Part shown: piece by piece, positions 37,694 to 50,395 of the stretch
Layout of the letters: each line of letters opens with the position of its first letter
How positions within the stretch are numbered: the first letter of the stretch is position 1
Source: Inia geoffrensis
Taxonomy: Eukaryota > Chordata > Mammalia > Artiodactyla > Iniidae
Length of the DNA: 64,000 bases
Assembly (NCBI GenBank): GCA_036417435.1
Contig: CM070904.1
Location: 44,957,908-45,021,907, forward strand
Reading direction: 5' to 3'
Notes under the pieces: model-generated
Told to the model about the DNA's origin: nothing
Seen by the model: only the letters and a program-made list of their open reading frames with translations
The model's database searches: none
Translations under genes and position numbers: made by a program

Positions 37694-38240
37694 TGTGGTA
37701 GGTGGCATAACAGCTCTCTAAAGATGTACATTTCCTAATCCCAGGACCCTGTGAATGAATAAATTACCTTATAAGACAAAGGGGACTTTAAAGATGTGAT
37801 TAAGATTAAGGACTTTAGGTGACTCCCTGCCACAGTGCGCAGGGAACTGGGCCTCTAGAGGCTGAAGATTAAGGACCTTGCAATGGGAAGACTGTGCTGG
37901 ATTATGAATCTAATCATGAACCCTTAAAAGTGGAGAACCTTATCTGGCTGTGGTCAGAGGGATATAGGACTATGGAATAATGGTCAGAGAGATGAGCTCT
38001 TGATGGCTTTGAAGATGAAAGAACAAGGCCATGAGCCGAGCAATGCTGGAGGTCTCTAGATGCTGATAAAGATGAGAAAATGGATTCTGCCCTACAGCCT
38101 CCAAAAGGAAGGTAGCCCTACCTACACCTTCAGCAGAAGACTGTATTGGATTCCTGACCTACAGAACTGTAAGGTAATAAATTTATAATGTTCTAAACTA
38201 TAAGTTTGTGCTAATTTGTTACAGAGCAATAAAAAACACA
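37694..38240 (+). mobile_element. Solo LTR, MaLR (MLT1-like)
   Basis: The blocks AAAGATGTACATTTCCTAAT, GATGTGATTAAGATTAAGGA, CCTGACCTACAGAACTGTAA and TTTGTGCTAATTTGTTACAG follow an ERVL-MaLR LTR in sense orientation. No internal retroviral gene is present. A 63-bp extra segment interrupts it (37802-37876). Confidence 0.8.
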
Positions 38241-38349
38241 AGATCAAAACTAAAACCTCTTCCCTAATGTTGTTTTTCTAATTGACATCTTAAAAGATGA
38301 GGTAGATAGTGGTGTGCTCACGGGCTATTATCTGAAGATTTCACTTCAG

Positions 38350-38640
38350 TTGTGAAAGACACTGTGAAGTGGACATTTAATTTTGGTCTCTCCAGTATCC
38401 CCTCTCCACTCTTTATAAAATCCATATTTGGGAGCTTCTTTCTCATTGTGTACCTTCTTAGTGAAATTGTAAATCAGATCCTTTCCTCCTTCCAACAGCC
38501 CTTGCTAGGGTGGTGCAGGCATGTTATCCAAACCAAGCAAATAAAACTCTCTCTCTCCAGGGGCTTTAATTCTTGAGCAGGAATTAAAGAAGGAAAAGAG
38601 ATAGGGAACCATTTTTCACAGTCCACATTCCCAGAACTAC
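38350..38640 (+). repeat. Possible ancient repeat
   Basis: GGCATGTTATCCAAACCAAG followed by a CTCTCTCTCC tract resembles an old mammalian repeat (GTGACCCAA..GGCCAAT type). Class not assigned. Confidence 0.3.
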
Positions 38641-39080
38641 TCTGGTTTCTATACTGTTTCAGTTACAATCGTTAATATACAACTTTCTTGAATATTCATC
38701 TGATATTTCTCCAAATAATAGTATTATTGTTTACAACCAGAACTGGTTTCCATGGTTTGCAACCAAAAAACCTTAAATGATCTACACAGCACTTGAATCA
38801 ATGAGTATGCACATATTTGGGCCTTAAGGGAATTTTTGACAAGTCTGATATAACTGAAGTATATTTTCTTATAATGTTCTTCCTTAAGATCCTTCCTTGG
38901 TTGTATAGCTCCCACACTAGACTTAATTCCTAACACACACCACTCATTTGATTTTTCCCACATTGCACCTTAGTTCTCATCAAAAGTAGACTGCTCCGCC
39001 ATCCATATTTCTTCAAGAGAATAACTAATCTTAAAAAAAACTACATTAGGAGGTGTGGATGGTCATCCTAAATACATATA

Positions 39081-39272
39081 AAGTTGACTCTTGAACAACA
39101 TGGGTTTGAACTATACAGGTCCACTTATACTTGGATATTTTTCAATAGTAAATACTACAATATTATACATTCTGTGGTTGGTTGAATTCAGGGATGCAGA
39201 GGAACGCTGGATACAGAGGGTCGACTATAAATCATACGTGGATTAACCCCTGCATTGTTCAAGGGTCAACTG
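39081..39272 (+). mobile_element. Tigger-type DNA transposon MITE
   Basis: The terminal inverted repeats AGTTGACTCTTGAACAA (39082-39098) and TTGTTCAAGGGTCAACT (39255-39271) differ at one base. TA flanks both ends (39079-39080, 39273-39274), as expected of Tc1/mariner-pogo elements. It is about 190 bp, with no transposase: a non-autonomous copy. Confidence 0.92.
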
Positions 39273-39636
39273 TACTATTATGCCCAGACAGCCCCAAATG
39301 AAACACATTTTTCACAAATCTATAATGATGGTATTAATAACAATTGATTACCTGCCAGAGCATGATGGGTTATTTTTAATTTTACTTTATTTAAAAAAAA
39401 TTAGTTTTATTTCTCCTCATACTACTTTATTTTCTCAGGGAAATTCAGTCCTTCACTTTCTTCTTAATTCTTAAGAAAATGGCAATTCATAAGTAAGTTT
39501 CATGGGAGGCCAAACAATTGCAGACAAATAAGCTTGCTATGTATGTATGCATTTCAGTTCTACTTTTAATTTTAAAGATTACTTGTAAGGAATTCTCTCC
39601 CCTCAATCACTTTTTTTTCTTACTTCAGAAAATAGT

Positions 39637-39987
39637 TGTATGGGCTCCATGTTTATGCCCCCTCCCCTAAATTCTTATGTTGAAACCCCAACCCCCATGG
39701 GGTGGTATTAGGAGGTGCAGCCTTTGGGGGTTAGTTATGTCATGGGCCTACAGCCCTTAGGATGGGATCTGTGATCTCATAAGAAACAAGAGAGCTTGCT
39801 TTCTCTCTCTGTTCTCTGCCACGTAAGGACACAGCAAGAAGACAGCCATCCACAAACCAGGAAACGGGCCCTCACCAGAATGCAACCTTATCTCTGATTT
39901 CCAGGCTCCAGAGCTGTGCAAAAGAAATATTTGTTGTTTAAGCCACCCAGTCTATAATAATTTGTTATAGAAGCCTGAGCTAAGACA
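39637..39987 (+). mobile_element. Solo LTR, MaLR (MLT1/MST type)
   Basis: The element starts TG, ends CA and contains the usual ordered blocks: TTCTTATGTTGAAACCCCAA, TATTAGGAGGTGCAGCCTTT, GCCACGTAAGGACACAGCAA, ACGGGCCCTCACCAGAATGC and TTAAGCCACCCAGTCTATAA. There is no internal retroviral sequence. Confidence 0.93.
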
Positions 39988-40384
39988 GCAGCATAGCTGA
40001 TTGTAAAGAAAGAGGAGATGTACTAAAAAACATTCTCAGGGTACTCAAGCAATTAAGATCTTAAAAATCAGAACACTAAATTCAGAGGCTGATTTTAACA
40101 AATATAACAGGAGCAGAAGCTGTTAAAAAAAAAAACAAACAAACTTAAAAATACATAGAAAATGCAATTTAAGTTAGTCTCCAGACTTCTTCTCAATATG
40201 ACCTCTCTAATACTGTAGCGAAGATAATGACTTACCCCTACTTTTAAGTAAAATGTCTATAGGAACCAAAACAGTGAAAATTAGGCAAAGTTTTCAATCC
40301 ATCTGATCAATATTTGCAATGAAAACATCACTCGGTACAGAAAATTCAGTTGTGGAGCTGTATTAATCACTGAAGCTTTCTGCC

Positions 40385-40625
40385 CGGCGATAGAGCAGTA
40401 GTTAAAATAGTAAAGCTAGATTCCATGGGGCTGACTGAGGTCATATTTGGTTCTACACCTCGTGAGGTTAAGTAACTTTTCCATTTACTCAGTGATTCTG
40501 GTTTTTCATCTATAACATGACAAAAATAATCATCTCTCCTTCATAAGATTATTATAAGGACTGATTTAGGCAAGATATATAGATTGCTTATCCCAAAAGT
40601 TGGCCCGTAACAAATTCTCAATATT
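40385..40625 (+). mobile_element. MIR
   Basis: GATAGAGCAGTAGTTAAAAT (head), GAGGTTAAGTAACTTTTCCA and TCATAAGATTATTATAAGGA follow the sense MIR consensus order. Confidence 0.8.
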
Positions 40626-41129
40626 TTACAACTATTATTTATATCATTATTATGTTTACATGACATTATTATGTTTACAATAGCCGTTTTTAAACAATGC
40701 TTTGTGGAGTCTTTGGAGCAGGTAAAGAAGGAAAGGGCTTTAACATATAAACTTGACCTTTCCCAAGCCCTGTTCTTCAAGGAGAGGAACACTACTTAAA
40801 TTTGTTTTCTGAAATGGGATTCTCTGCAGAGGGTGAATGTAAACTAGTTCTACTGGGGAAAAAGTTGGAAAGTCACTATGTAATAATTACCAAAGTTCGA
40901 TCTAATGTTCTAATTTCCTTTATAAAGAGTAATACTAATTTTATGGTGAGAAGTAAATTCACCTTGTTTTTTTCATTCTCAACTGAAGTTTGGTTAATAT
41001 ATTTTTTCGTATCTTTACTTTGAAGTCTTATTAAGTGTAAGGGGGACATGAATATATAATGTTAGAATTTAATTTAATTTGCATATTAAAAGAATATTAC
41101 CCAGGTACATTTACCAATATAGGAAAAAT
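40626..41129. other. Unique AT-rich DNA
   Basis: Nothing recognised. Confidence 0.4.
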
Positions 41130-42620
41130 GTGGCGGATGATTTTTATTATGGTGAAAAACACATAAGAGGGCATCAACCCTATTAACTAATTTTGAAGTG
41201 GCCAGTACAGCATTGTTAAGTATAAGCACAATGTTGTACAGTAGATCTCTAAACCTTTTTCACCTTGCATGACAAAACCTCTATACCCATTGAACAGCAG
41301 CTCTCTATTTCCACCCCCTCGTCTTACCCCCAGACAATCACATTTATACTTTCTGATTCTATGTGTTTGACTGCTTTAGAGATACTTCATATAAGTGGAA
41401 TCATGCAATATTGTCTGTCTTTGACTGGTTTATTTCGTTCAGCATAATGTCCTCAAGGTCCATCCATGTTGTAGCATGTAATTTATTAGTTAAAGGTCTG
41501 TTCAGATTTGCTATTTCTTCATGATTCAGTCTTGGTAGATTTAGGTTTCTAGGAATTTATCCATCTCTTCTAGGTTATGCAATTTGCTGGCATGTAATTG
41601 TTTATAGTCGTCTCTTATGATCCTTTTAATTTCTGTGGCATCAGTTGTGATGTTTTCTGTTTTATTTGAGTCTTTTTTCTTAATCTAGCTAAAGGTTTAC
41701 CAATTTTGTTGATCTTACAAAAACAACTCTTAGTTTTGGTTTTTTTCTATTATCTTGTTTATTTCTGCTGTATTTCCTTCCTTCTGCTACTTTGGGCTTA
41801 ATTTGTTCTTCTAGTTCCTTGAGGTAAAAGTTAGATTATTTGAGTTCTGTTCTTTTTTTTTTTTCTTTTTGATGTAGGAATTTATCACTATAAAATTCTT
41901 CCTTCATACAGCTTCTGTTGTATCCCATTCATTTTAGTATGTTTGGTTTTTTTTGTTTAAGATATTTTCCGGTTTTCCTTTGGAATTCTTCTTTGACCCA
42001 TTTGCTGTTTAAGAGTGTATTGCTTAATTTCAACATCTATGTGAATGGTCCAGTTTTTCTCCTGCCATTAATTTCTAGTTTCATTCCATTGTGGTCAGAA
42101 AATATACTTGGTATGATTTAAATCTTCTTAAACTTGTTAAGCCTTGTTGTGGGAAATAACATATATATGTTCTATCCAGAAGAATGTTCTGTATGTACCT
42201 GAGAATAATGTGTATTCTGCTGCTGTTGCTTGGAATGTCCTATTTATTTCTTTTAGGTTCATTTTGTCTGTAGTGTTGTTCAAGTCCTCTGTTTCCTTGC
42301 TGATTTTCTGCCTAGATGTTCTACCCATTATTGGAAGTAGAGTATTGATATCTCCTATTATCGTGTTATTGCTATTTCTCCCTTCAGTTCTGCCAAAATT
42401 GACTGCATATATTTGTGTACTCTGATGTGGGTGGATATAAAATTGTTATATCTCCTTGGCAAATTTACCCTTTTATAATCAGATAACGCCCTTTGTCTCT
42501 TTTGACAGTTTTTGGATCGATATGAGTATGGTTACCCTTGCTTTCTTTTGGTTACTGTTTGCTTGGAATATTTTCCATCCTTTCATTTTCACTTTTAGCT
42601 TTAAGTTTCTGTCTTGGTTG
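41130..42620 (-). mobile_element. Old L1 with internal deletion: 3' UTR joined to ORF2 5' half
   Basis: The reverse L1M-type 3' UTR occupies 41130-41478 (CATATAAGTGGAATCATGCA, GTCCATCCATGTTGTAGCAT). It is joined directly to mid-ORF2 at about 41485 (AAAGGTCTGTTCAGATTTGC) and continues into the endonuclease region. There the complement reads TAAEYTLFSGTYRTFF near 42190-42240. The intervening 3' half of ORF2 is missing. Frames are broken. Confidence 0.85.
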
Positions 42621-42649
42621 TTGAGGACAGACATCATACCGCCACAAGA

Positions 42650-42760
42650 TAGAATTTGCAAAGTCAGGGATTTTTTTGTGTGTTTACTATATTTAATGTA
42701 TCTAAATAAGATCCGACATATAGCTAATGGTCAGTAAATATTTTTGAATGAAGGAATGTC
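42650..42760 (+). mobile_element. L2 3'-end fragment
   Basis: CAGGGATTTTTTTGTGTGTT...GACATATAGCTAATGGTCAG..AAATATTTTTGAATGAA follows the L2 3' terminus. Confidence 0.65.
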
Positions 42761-42784
42761 TTCTATCAAGTGATATAACCTTAC

Positions 42785-42915
42785 TGTGACTCCAGGATTC
42801 ACTTTTTTTCATCTACAAATGGGGATAATAATAGTACCTATTGCATATGGTTATAACAAAAGGTAAATGAATTAATGAAAATGACCCACTCATTAAATAT
42901 TAGCTCTTATTATTA
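42785..42915 (+). mobile_element. MIR 3' half
   Basis: TTTCATCTACAAATGGGGAT, AATAATAGTACCTATTGCAT and TTAAATATTAGCTCTTATTA are the 3' half of MIR in sense orientation. Confidence 0.82.
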
Positions 42916-45900
42916 TAATTACTTTTCCATGTATGCATGTTCACATAGTACTTAACCTTAGGATGGGTTGGGAACATAGTGGAATTTCAAAAAGTTTTAC
43001 TGAACAAAGAAGGACAAATGAGAGTGGAAAAATCATAAGTCAATGAACCTGCACTGAAATTCTACTTTATTTTTGAGAATGTTTTCTTGAATGTCTTCCT
43101 GTGTTCACGTCTACTATGGATTTCAGCTTAAACCACAAACATACCTTACAAAGTTTACAGATGATAAGCTTTTTAGGTGCAGATATATTTTATTGTTTAA
43201 TGAAAAATTATAAGAATAATAATATAAAAATGGCTTTTCACAAAATACATACACACATATACACATTAATTCTCCATTTTGGGTCACTTTTTATCTACAA
43301 CTTTTAGATATATACATACTAACCTTTGGGTATGTATCCTTTCTCATCAGATCAAAATGACATTCATGCTTATATACTTATTGGTGATATTATCATCCCT
43401 TACTGACTCTCCTCTCTTTTTTCTTGTTTCGTTTCACGTTCGAAAAACTCCCTACTTCTTGGTATATGAAGCTACTTTGTGTAAGTCATGGGACTCTTGG
43501 TAGCATAGAATATCTGTGAAGTTGGAAGTGTTCCACCAATTTCTCAACTGCTTTAACTGGTGTTAAAGATATTAAGAAAGAGAAGGAATTATGCTGCTTG
43601 ATAACTGAATTGAATCTGTTACAGTGCAAAAAAAAAAGTCTGTAGATAAAAATGATGCTATCACATTCTAGACTATTCTATTTTTATGAAGGGAAAAACA
43701 TGAAAATTGGAAATTGGACGGAGGAAACAGAGGGTGCTAAAAGTTCAAAAGGAGAAGAGGGATGTTTAAATTTTGCTGCCCTAGTCATTTGTTTCCCTCT
43801 CTAATGACTCCTTTCCCTAACCCCTCCCTCCTGGCAGATAACCACCATCTCTGTGGTACTACACTATGCAGATGCATTGGCACTGGCTGATGCACGTGAC
43901 TATACTGTACCTATCTGAAAAGCAGCTGTTTATAATTGTCTTCTCACCAGGCAACAGCCAGAGATTTTTGTTTGGGGCAGATATCTTCCACAGTTGGTAC
44001 ACAGACAGAGAGAGCAGTTAACTGGCAAGAAAAATAATTGTTTTCCACAGCAGGCTCAGGGCTGGCACCACAGCGACTGATAGAAATGGGAATATTTAAG
44101 CTGCGTGCACAAATACCTAACTTTATAAGATGCAGAATAGACATCAGCACCCCTCCCCCAATATTCTAGGCCATTCTTTCCAGTGAAAAAAGCTTACTCA
44201 TCTTACTTTGTTCCCATAGCCAAAATTTTTATAGATATCCAAAGAGCTATTTAAATGAAAGGACAGGTTTATAACTTGGTAAAGTCAGAGGTAACTACAA
44301 AGACCTCATAACTGCTGTCTTTGTACAGGTTCCTAGAATTCATTATGCTTATAGATTTAAAATAAAAATGCTTATAGTAGATTTAAAGTATTTTTTCAAA
44401 TTTTGCTGATTCTTACTTTGTGGTACAATCTATGCTTTGAAATCAACACTGATATTTCTGTCTCTAAATTACATTTAATACACTACCATCTTCATTATTT
44501 TGGTTATTCTTTTCACTATCTATAATATTTACATTTATATACATACATATTTTAGTTATAAATGTAAAAGTGCTTTTGGATCTTTGAGAAAAGAAAACTA
44601 AATATAATAAAAGGTATTTACATTGATTTTTCCATATGTCTTATTATCAGTAACTTAGACATATCAGCTGTATTATAAAATTATTTTAAAAAGTGATTCA
44701 GTCAAAAGACATAATATCTACATAAAACCAGTAGCACAATTGCTGTCAGATTAGGTTGATGATACCTTCAAGCTTAAGAATCAGTAGTCTCTAAGTTTTG
44801 ATGGAGCTTTAAGCCTTCATCTCGTTAAATAACTATTTCAAGGCACTCATCACTTCAAACAGTTTTAACTTCTAGGACTAGTGACTCTAAAGGACTGGAC
44901 TTTCTGAATCTTCATTAATATACCCACTCTGATTTGAAAGGCAATCTGAATTCAATTAAATTAAAAATAATTATATGTTTCACATGTTACATGACTTTGT
45001 GATTTTTAGTGATATGAAGTATTTAAAAGCTTCCATCTTTTTCATTGCTTCAATTCAAGTACGGCATCAATCTCATTAACACTATGTTTGACTATAAGCC
45101 TTGCTATAACAATCAATGTTCTACACATCCAGGTTCAGTATAAAGCCAGAACTATCACGAACATATTGAAACACTATATGAATCTCTTAGTAATTTACTC
45201 ACAGTATACAGTCCCATGGCATTAGCCCTTGGGGTAACCTTGTAGTAGGTATCAATGAGCCCGATTTACTTTGAAAAATCACAGGAATAAGAAATGGCAG
45301 TACTGGTGTTTTAAATAAAATAAGCATGGAAATTACTTATATTTGAAATACAGATTTTCAAAAAATGACATTCAGTTTGAGTATTCTGAAGTACATGAAA
45401 TAATCAAGTTCCTGATTGGGCCTATGTCCTTATTCTCATCTCATAAAAACATACCAGCAAAGCTTCTTTGCAATGACAAAGAAATAAGAGATCTAGCTGA
45501 ATGCATGATAAAAATTCTCAGTTTAGAAGCAAGTGATTTTTCACCTGCTCTTTTTTCTTCCAGTCATCACCTGTACATTTTATTTAGACAGGTAGGTACT
45601 TTCATGACAATGATTTTCCCATTTATATATTTATGTAGTAGTTAGTGAATTATTTTGGGGGTTGGATTCCCCAAGGGGAGCAGAAAAGTGAGGGTCAAAA
45701 CAAAGATAAATGAGCCAGTTTATATAGAACTTTTCCAATATTTTATTTTCTGATTAGAGTTCATGAAAACAGACTGTTACTACATAAAATTTTATGCTAT
45801 AATTCTCTACCCTGACCCCAGTGAGCAATTAGCCATTAAAATCTGATTGGTTGTAATCGGACTTGATTTTTAACTTTGGGGATGCAAATATTATATAAAT

Positions 45901-46407
45901 TTATGTGTAAACTTGAATTAAATATGTATCCATATTACAATAATTTAAGAATTATGATATTATAGGATAATGATAAAAAATCAAGTCACAAATGCTCAAT
46001 TTAACCAATAAATCAATAAAAGGCCATGACAGAAAAATATGGCAAAATGACCAATACATACTTGACATGAATGGAAAAATATTATGCTTATGACCATGAA
46101 TTTCATCATTTTGTAAGATGTCAAACTTCATGGCAAAATTGCTAACTTGATTAAATCACCAATACTCAAAAACACCCCTATTGTTACTGTAATATAGAAC
46201 AAATGTGGTAAGACTCTCCAACACCTGTCAGCAAATAAGTTTAATATGTTTCTTATATATGTGTATATATTAACTTATAAAATATGTTTATTTCATATAT
46301 CAATCATTTTCAATTGTTGTTTTGTTTATTTATTTGGTTGGCTATTTGTCTCTGAGATTAACCATGGCCCCAAATCATTACTATTACAAAATAGTAAATA
46401 GTAATGT
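42916..46407. other. Unique DNA
   Basis: No gene or confident repeat is seen. The 43740-44160 part is less AT-rich than its surroundings and lacks repeats. The open frame at 45343-45645 has AT-rich composition and no motif. Confidence 0.45.
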
Positions 46408-46448
46408 ATTTATTTTAAAGTAAAGATCATCTTTACTTTAAAATAAAT
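46408..46448. repeat. 41-bp near-perfect palindrome
   Basis: The 20-base arms 46408-46427 and 46429-46448 are exactly complementary around a single C at 46428 (left arm ATTTATTTTAAAGTAAAGAT). The right arm overlaps the first bases of the duplication flanking the next L1. Confidence 0.97.
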
Positions 46449-46456
46449 GGCTGAAA

Positions 46457-48014
46457 TCCTGAGGGAAACAAAGGAGGGGGCATAACCCTTTGAGACTTCA
46501 GACAATACTACAAAGCTACAGTAATCAAAACCATGTGGTACTGGTACAAAAACAGACATACATATCAATGAAACAGGAGAGACCAGATATAAATCCACAC
46601 ACCTACAGTCAATTAATCTTTGACAAAGTAGGCAAAAATATAAAAATGTGAAAAAGTCTCTTCAGCAAGTGGTGTTGAGAAAGTTGGACAGCTGCATGTA
46701 AATCAGTGAACTTAGAACACACCCTCACACCACGCACAAAAGTAGATTCAAAATGGCTTAAAAACTTAAACATTAGACATGACACATAAAACTCCCAGAA
46801 GAGAGCACAGGCAAAACATTCTCTGACATAAATCTTACCAATGTTTTCTTAGGTCAGTGTCACAAGGCAATAGAAATAAAAACAAAAGCAAACAAATGGG
46901 ACCTAATCAAATTTACAAGCTTTTGCACAGCAAAGGAAATCATAAACAAAACAAAAAGACAACTTACAGAATGGGAAAAAATATTTGCAAACAATACAAC
47001 TGACAAGGGATTAATCTCCAAAGCATACAAACAGCTCATACAACTCAACAACAAAAAAGACAATGAAGCCAATTGAAAAATGGGCAGAAAAGCTAAATAG
47101 ACATTTCTCCAAAGAAGACATACAGATGGCCAGTAGGCATGTGAAAAGATGCTCAACATCACTGATTCTTAGAGAAATGCAAATCAACACTACAGTGAGG
47201 TAGCACCTCACACCGGTCAGAATATCCATCACTAAAATCTCTACAAATAACAAATGCTGGGGAGGGTGTGGAGAACAGGGAACCCTGCTACACTGTTGTT
47301 GGGAATGTAAGTTGGTGTAGCCACTACGGAAAACAGTATGGAGGCTCCTCAGAAAACTAAAAACAGAATTACCATATGATCCAGCAATCCCACTTCTGGG
47401 CATGTATACAGACAAAACTATAATTCGAAAAGATGCTTGCACCTCTATGCTCATAGCAACTGTTCACAATAGCCAAGACATGGAAACAACCTAAATGTCC
47501 ATCGACAGATGAATGGATAAGGAAGATGTGGTACATATATAAAATGGAATACTCCTCAGCCATAAAAAAGAACAAAATAACGCCATTTGCAGCAACATGG
47601 ATACAACTGGAGATTATCATACTAAGTGAAGTCAGAAAGAGAAAAACAAACACCATTTGATACAATGTATATGTGGAATCTAAAATATAACACAAATGAA
47701 CCTATCTACAAAACAGAAAGAGACTCACAGACATAGAGAACAGATTTGTGGTTGCCAAAGGGGAGGTGAGGAGGGAGAAGATGGACTGGGAGTTTGGGGT
47801 TAGCAGATGCAAACTATTATATGTAGAATGGATAAACAACAAGGTCCTACTGTATAGCACGGGGAACTATATCCAATCTTCTGGGATAAACCATAATGGA
47901 AAAGAAAATTAAAAAGAATGTCTATATGTGTATAACTGAGTCACTTTGTTGTACAGAAGAAATTAACACAACATTGTAAATCAACTATACTTCAATAAAA
48001 AACAAAATAGAATT
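46457..48014 (+). mobile_element. 5'-truncated L1, ORF2 C-terminal part and 3' UTR
   Basis: About 1.56 kb of sense L1: the ORF2 end (AAAGCTACAGTAATCAAAAC; coding for [20 protein letters not shown] near 47065-47125; CCAGCAATCCCACTTCTGGG) and the 3' UTR with CTTCAATAAAAAAC. A perfect 16-bp duplication AAATAAATGGCTGAAA lies at 46441-46456 and 48015-48030. ORF2 contains stops. The long frame on the opposite strand is a shadow. Confidence 0.95.
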
Positions 48015-48030
48015 AAATAAATGGCTGAAA

Positions 48031-50395
48031 CACTTGTTGCTCTCATTAGTACATCTCCCTCAATATAAAAGCTGTAAAATAATTTATTATTATACTGATG
48101 GTACACAAAAATAAGTCAAGAAAGAAGTCATCATGTGAATAAAAATGAAATATTCAGTATTTTTATTTTAAACTTTTAAAATTTAAGAGTATAAGTTTCA
48201 CTAATAGTAACTGTATAACAAGTTTCAGGGACAATATAACATGGTAACCCCACACACACACCAAAAACAAACAAAAAAAAACAAATCTTGGGGGTGCTAT
48301 CACTGTAATAACATTGTTAGCATCTTCAATTTTTAGAACACATTGCTTTTTCATGTTGGAAGCATAATGCCACTACCATTTCGTATCTGTATTTGTTTTT
48401 TATTTAATAACTATCAAAGTGATTTTTTTGCTTCAGTATGTATTAAATAAAGTCATTTACTGATTGAATCTATTTCCTTTATGGCTTTCTGATTGAATTG
48501 TGATGAGTGATTCCTTCAACTTGACTTTGTACAATGCATTTGCAGTTTCACCAAGTCAATGTTATTGTTCATCTCCTGAGACCAACCTTTCCCTTTGACA
48601 AGTTAAAACATTAAAGGTATCAGAATGTCTTTTAGGACCCAATGCTGAGCCCATTCTACAACAGGCTTCCCATAGGCCAGCTTAGATCCTGATATGCTTT
48701 GGTTCTCCCCAGAGTCAACTCTCCTTTCTGTTCTATATATACAGACAGAAACACTGATGTGACACTTTGCCAGAGGGTTACGGATCTGAACTTCTCTCAT
48801 GGTTTTTGCCAGTCACTCTTTGGTATCTCACATATTATTTCTCATCCCTTCCAATTACTAAGGTGTTTAGAACTGCCTCTCCCCAAAACTTTAAAAAAAT
48901 GTATACTACCCTCTTTGAGAATAATTCATATATAAATGAATTGGATGTAAACTGCCTGGATTGCATTGGAGTTTGCTTTACACTCCTTGAAGCAGTGATT
49001 TTTGCATTTAGATCACTGATGTATTTTCTAAACTATGACCTCTGGTCTGATTAGGGATCTCTTAGCAGGGCTGACAGACGATTGGTGCTATTTATGGCAC
49101 ACTTGATTAGCATTCACTCTTACATCTAGGAGATTGGTTTTTCACCATACAGAAGAAAATTTACTATAGAGATGTGTGAGAACAATTCTTGGGCATTCCA
49201 AGTGAGTTTCATAGAAGAGGAAGCAGCCAGACCGTTGGATTGGCAGCAACTCTGGCTGTTTCTGCCCCATGGTTTATGCTTCCTTAAACAATATGAAACA
49301 AACAGACCCTTAAAAATTAAATTTCCATTAAAAAATACTGCCTCATTAGTTTTCACTTTTGATTCAGAAACATTTACACATACTATCTTCTACTAACACT
49401 CTCAAGTAATCAAGTCAACAAAATATCAAACAATTGTAGAATTAAGTATCAGGTGATTCTGCATGACACAACAATGACATGCATTTTACCAGAAGTTAAC
49501 AAAATCTAGATTGATCACTTTTGGGGGGAAATCATGTCTCGGTTAAGACTTCATGAGACGAAAGGGACGGTCGCCTGTATATAGAGGGTTAAGTAAAATG
49601 GTAGAAATTATTAAAAGGATGTAGGAGCATCAAGGAAAGTGGCTGAATTTGGGAAGCCTCTCTATCACTTTGAGGCCCTCTGTTCTTTCACATTTGCTTC
49701 ATTCTTCCCACTTTGCAGATTATGTTTTTCTGTGTATAAGCCCATCTCCCACCACCCTGCCTAAAATGTACATATCTAAGTTTAAGAAAGTAAATGTATA
49801 AAATACACAAAGTGCAAAAAAAGGAAAAAAAATTTACTATCCAGTGTCTACCACAAGTTTCCCCAAATAAATGTCATCTGAGTTGTGACATCTTACTAAA
49901 TATTATACTAGCGCGTGTGAAGCATTTTAATGAATAAACTTCAGTCTCGTCTTTCTAGCTCTGCAGTAGACAATTTTTAATGTTCAAGATCCCATATGAA
50001 ATCAAGACATTATTTTATTATCAAGAATTAAAATAAACCAATAATCTAAAATAAAATGAGACAGATCTAATTTAAAAACAATTAATGGGCTATAACATAT
50101 CTAAGGCAATTAATTATCAAATGCCAGCCAGACCAATTAGGGATATTACTCTATAGTTAGCTGGAGGGATATTACTCTATAGTTAGCTGGAGCTTATAAA
50201 ATGACTGGCATAAATTCAGTATAAATTGGATGATCTAAAAATATGTGCAAATCTCAATTTTTCAAATAATTAATCATACTTAATATTAACTTTTCTCATC
50301 CATGAACCTGGAATATCACATTTATTTAGGTATTTTTAAATTTCTTTCAACAATGTTTTCAGTGTACAGGTCTTTCATTAAATTTTTTTGACAAA
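48031..50395. other. Unique DNA with a 26-bp tandem duplication
   Basis: No gene or confident transposon is seen. The short frames around 48700-49400 on both strands overlap each other and show no motif. The duplication at 50140-50191 is listed separately. Confidence 0.45.
50140..50191 (+). repeat. Perfect 2 x 26-bp tandem duplication
   Basis: The unit starts GGGATATTACTCTATAGTTA, with copies at 50140-50165 and 50166-50191. Confidence 0.96.

Noticed and set aside
37694..39987. Two LTRs as one provirus
   Set aside because: They are of different LTR types and enclose no retroviral gene, only unique DNA and a Tigger MITE. They are solo LTRs.
47011..47454. 147-codon open frame on the minus strand
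   Set aside because: It is antisense to the ORF2 end of the sense L1 at 46457-48014. Such long antisense frames are a known by-product of A-rich L1 coding sequence.
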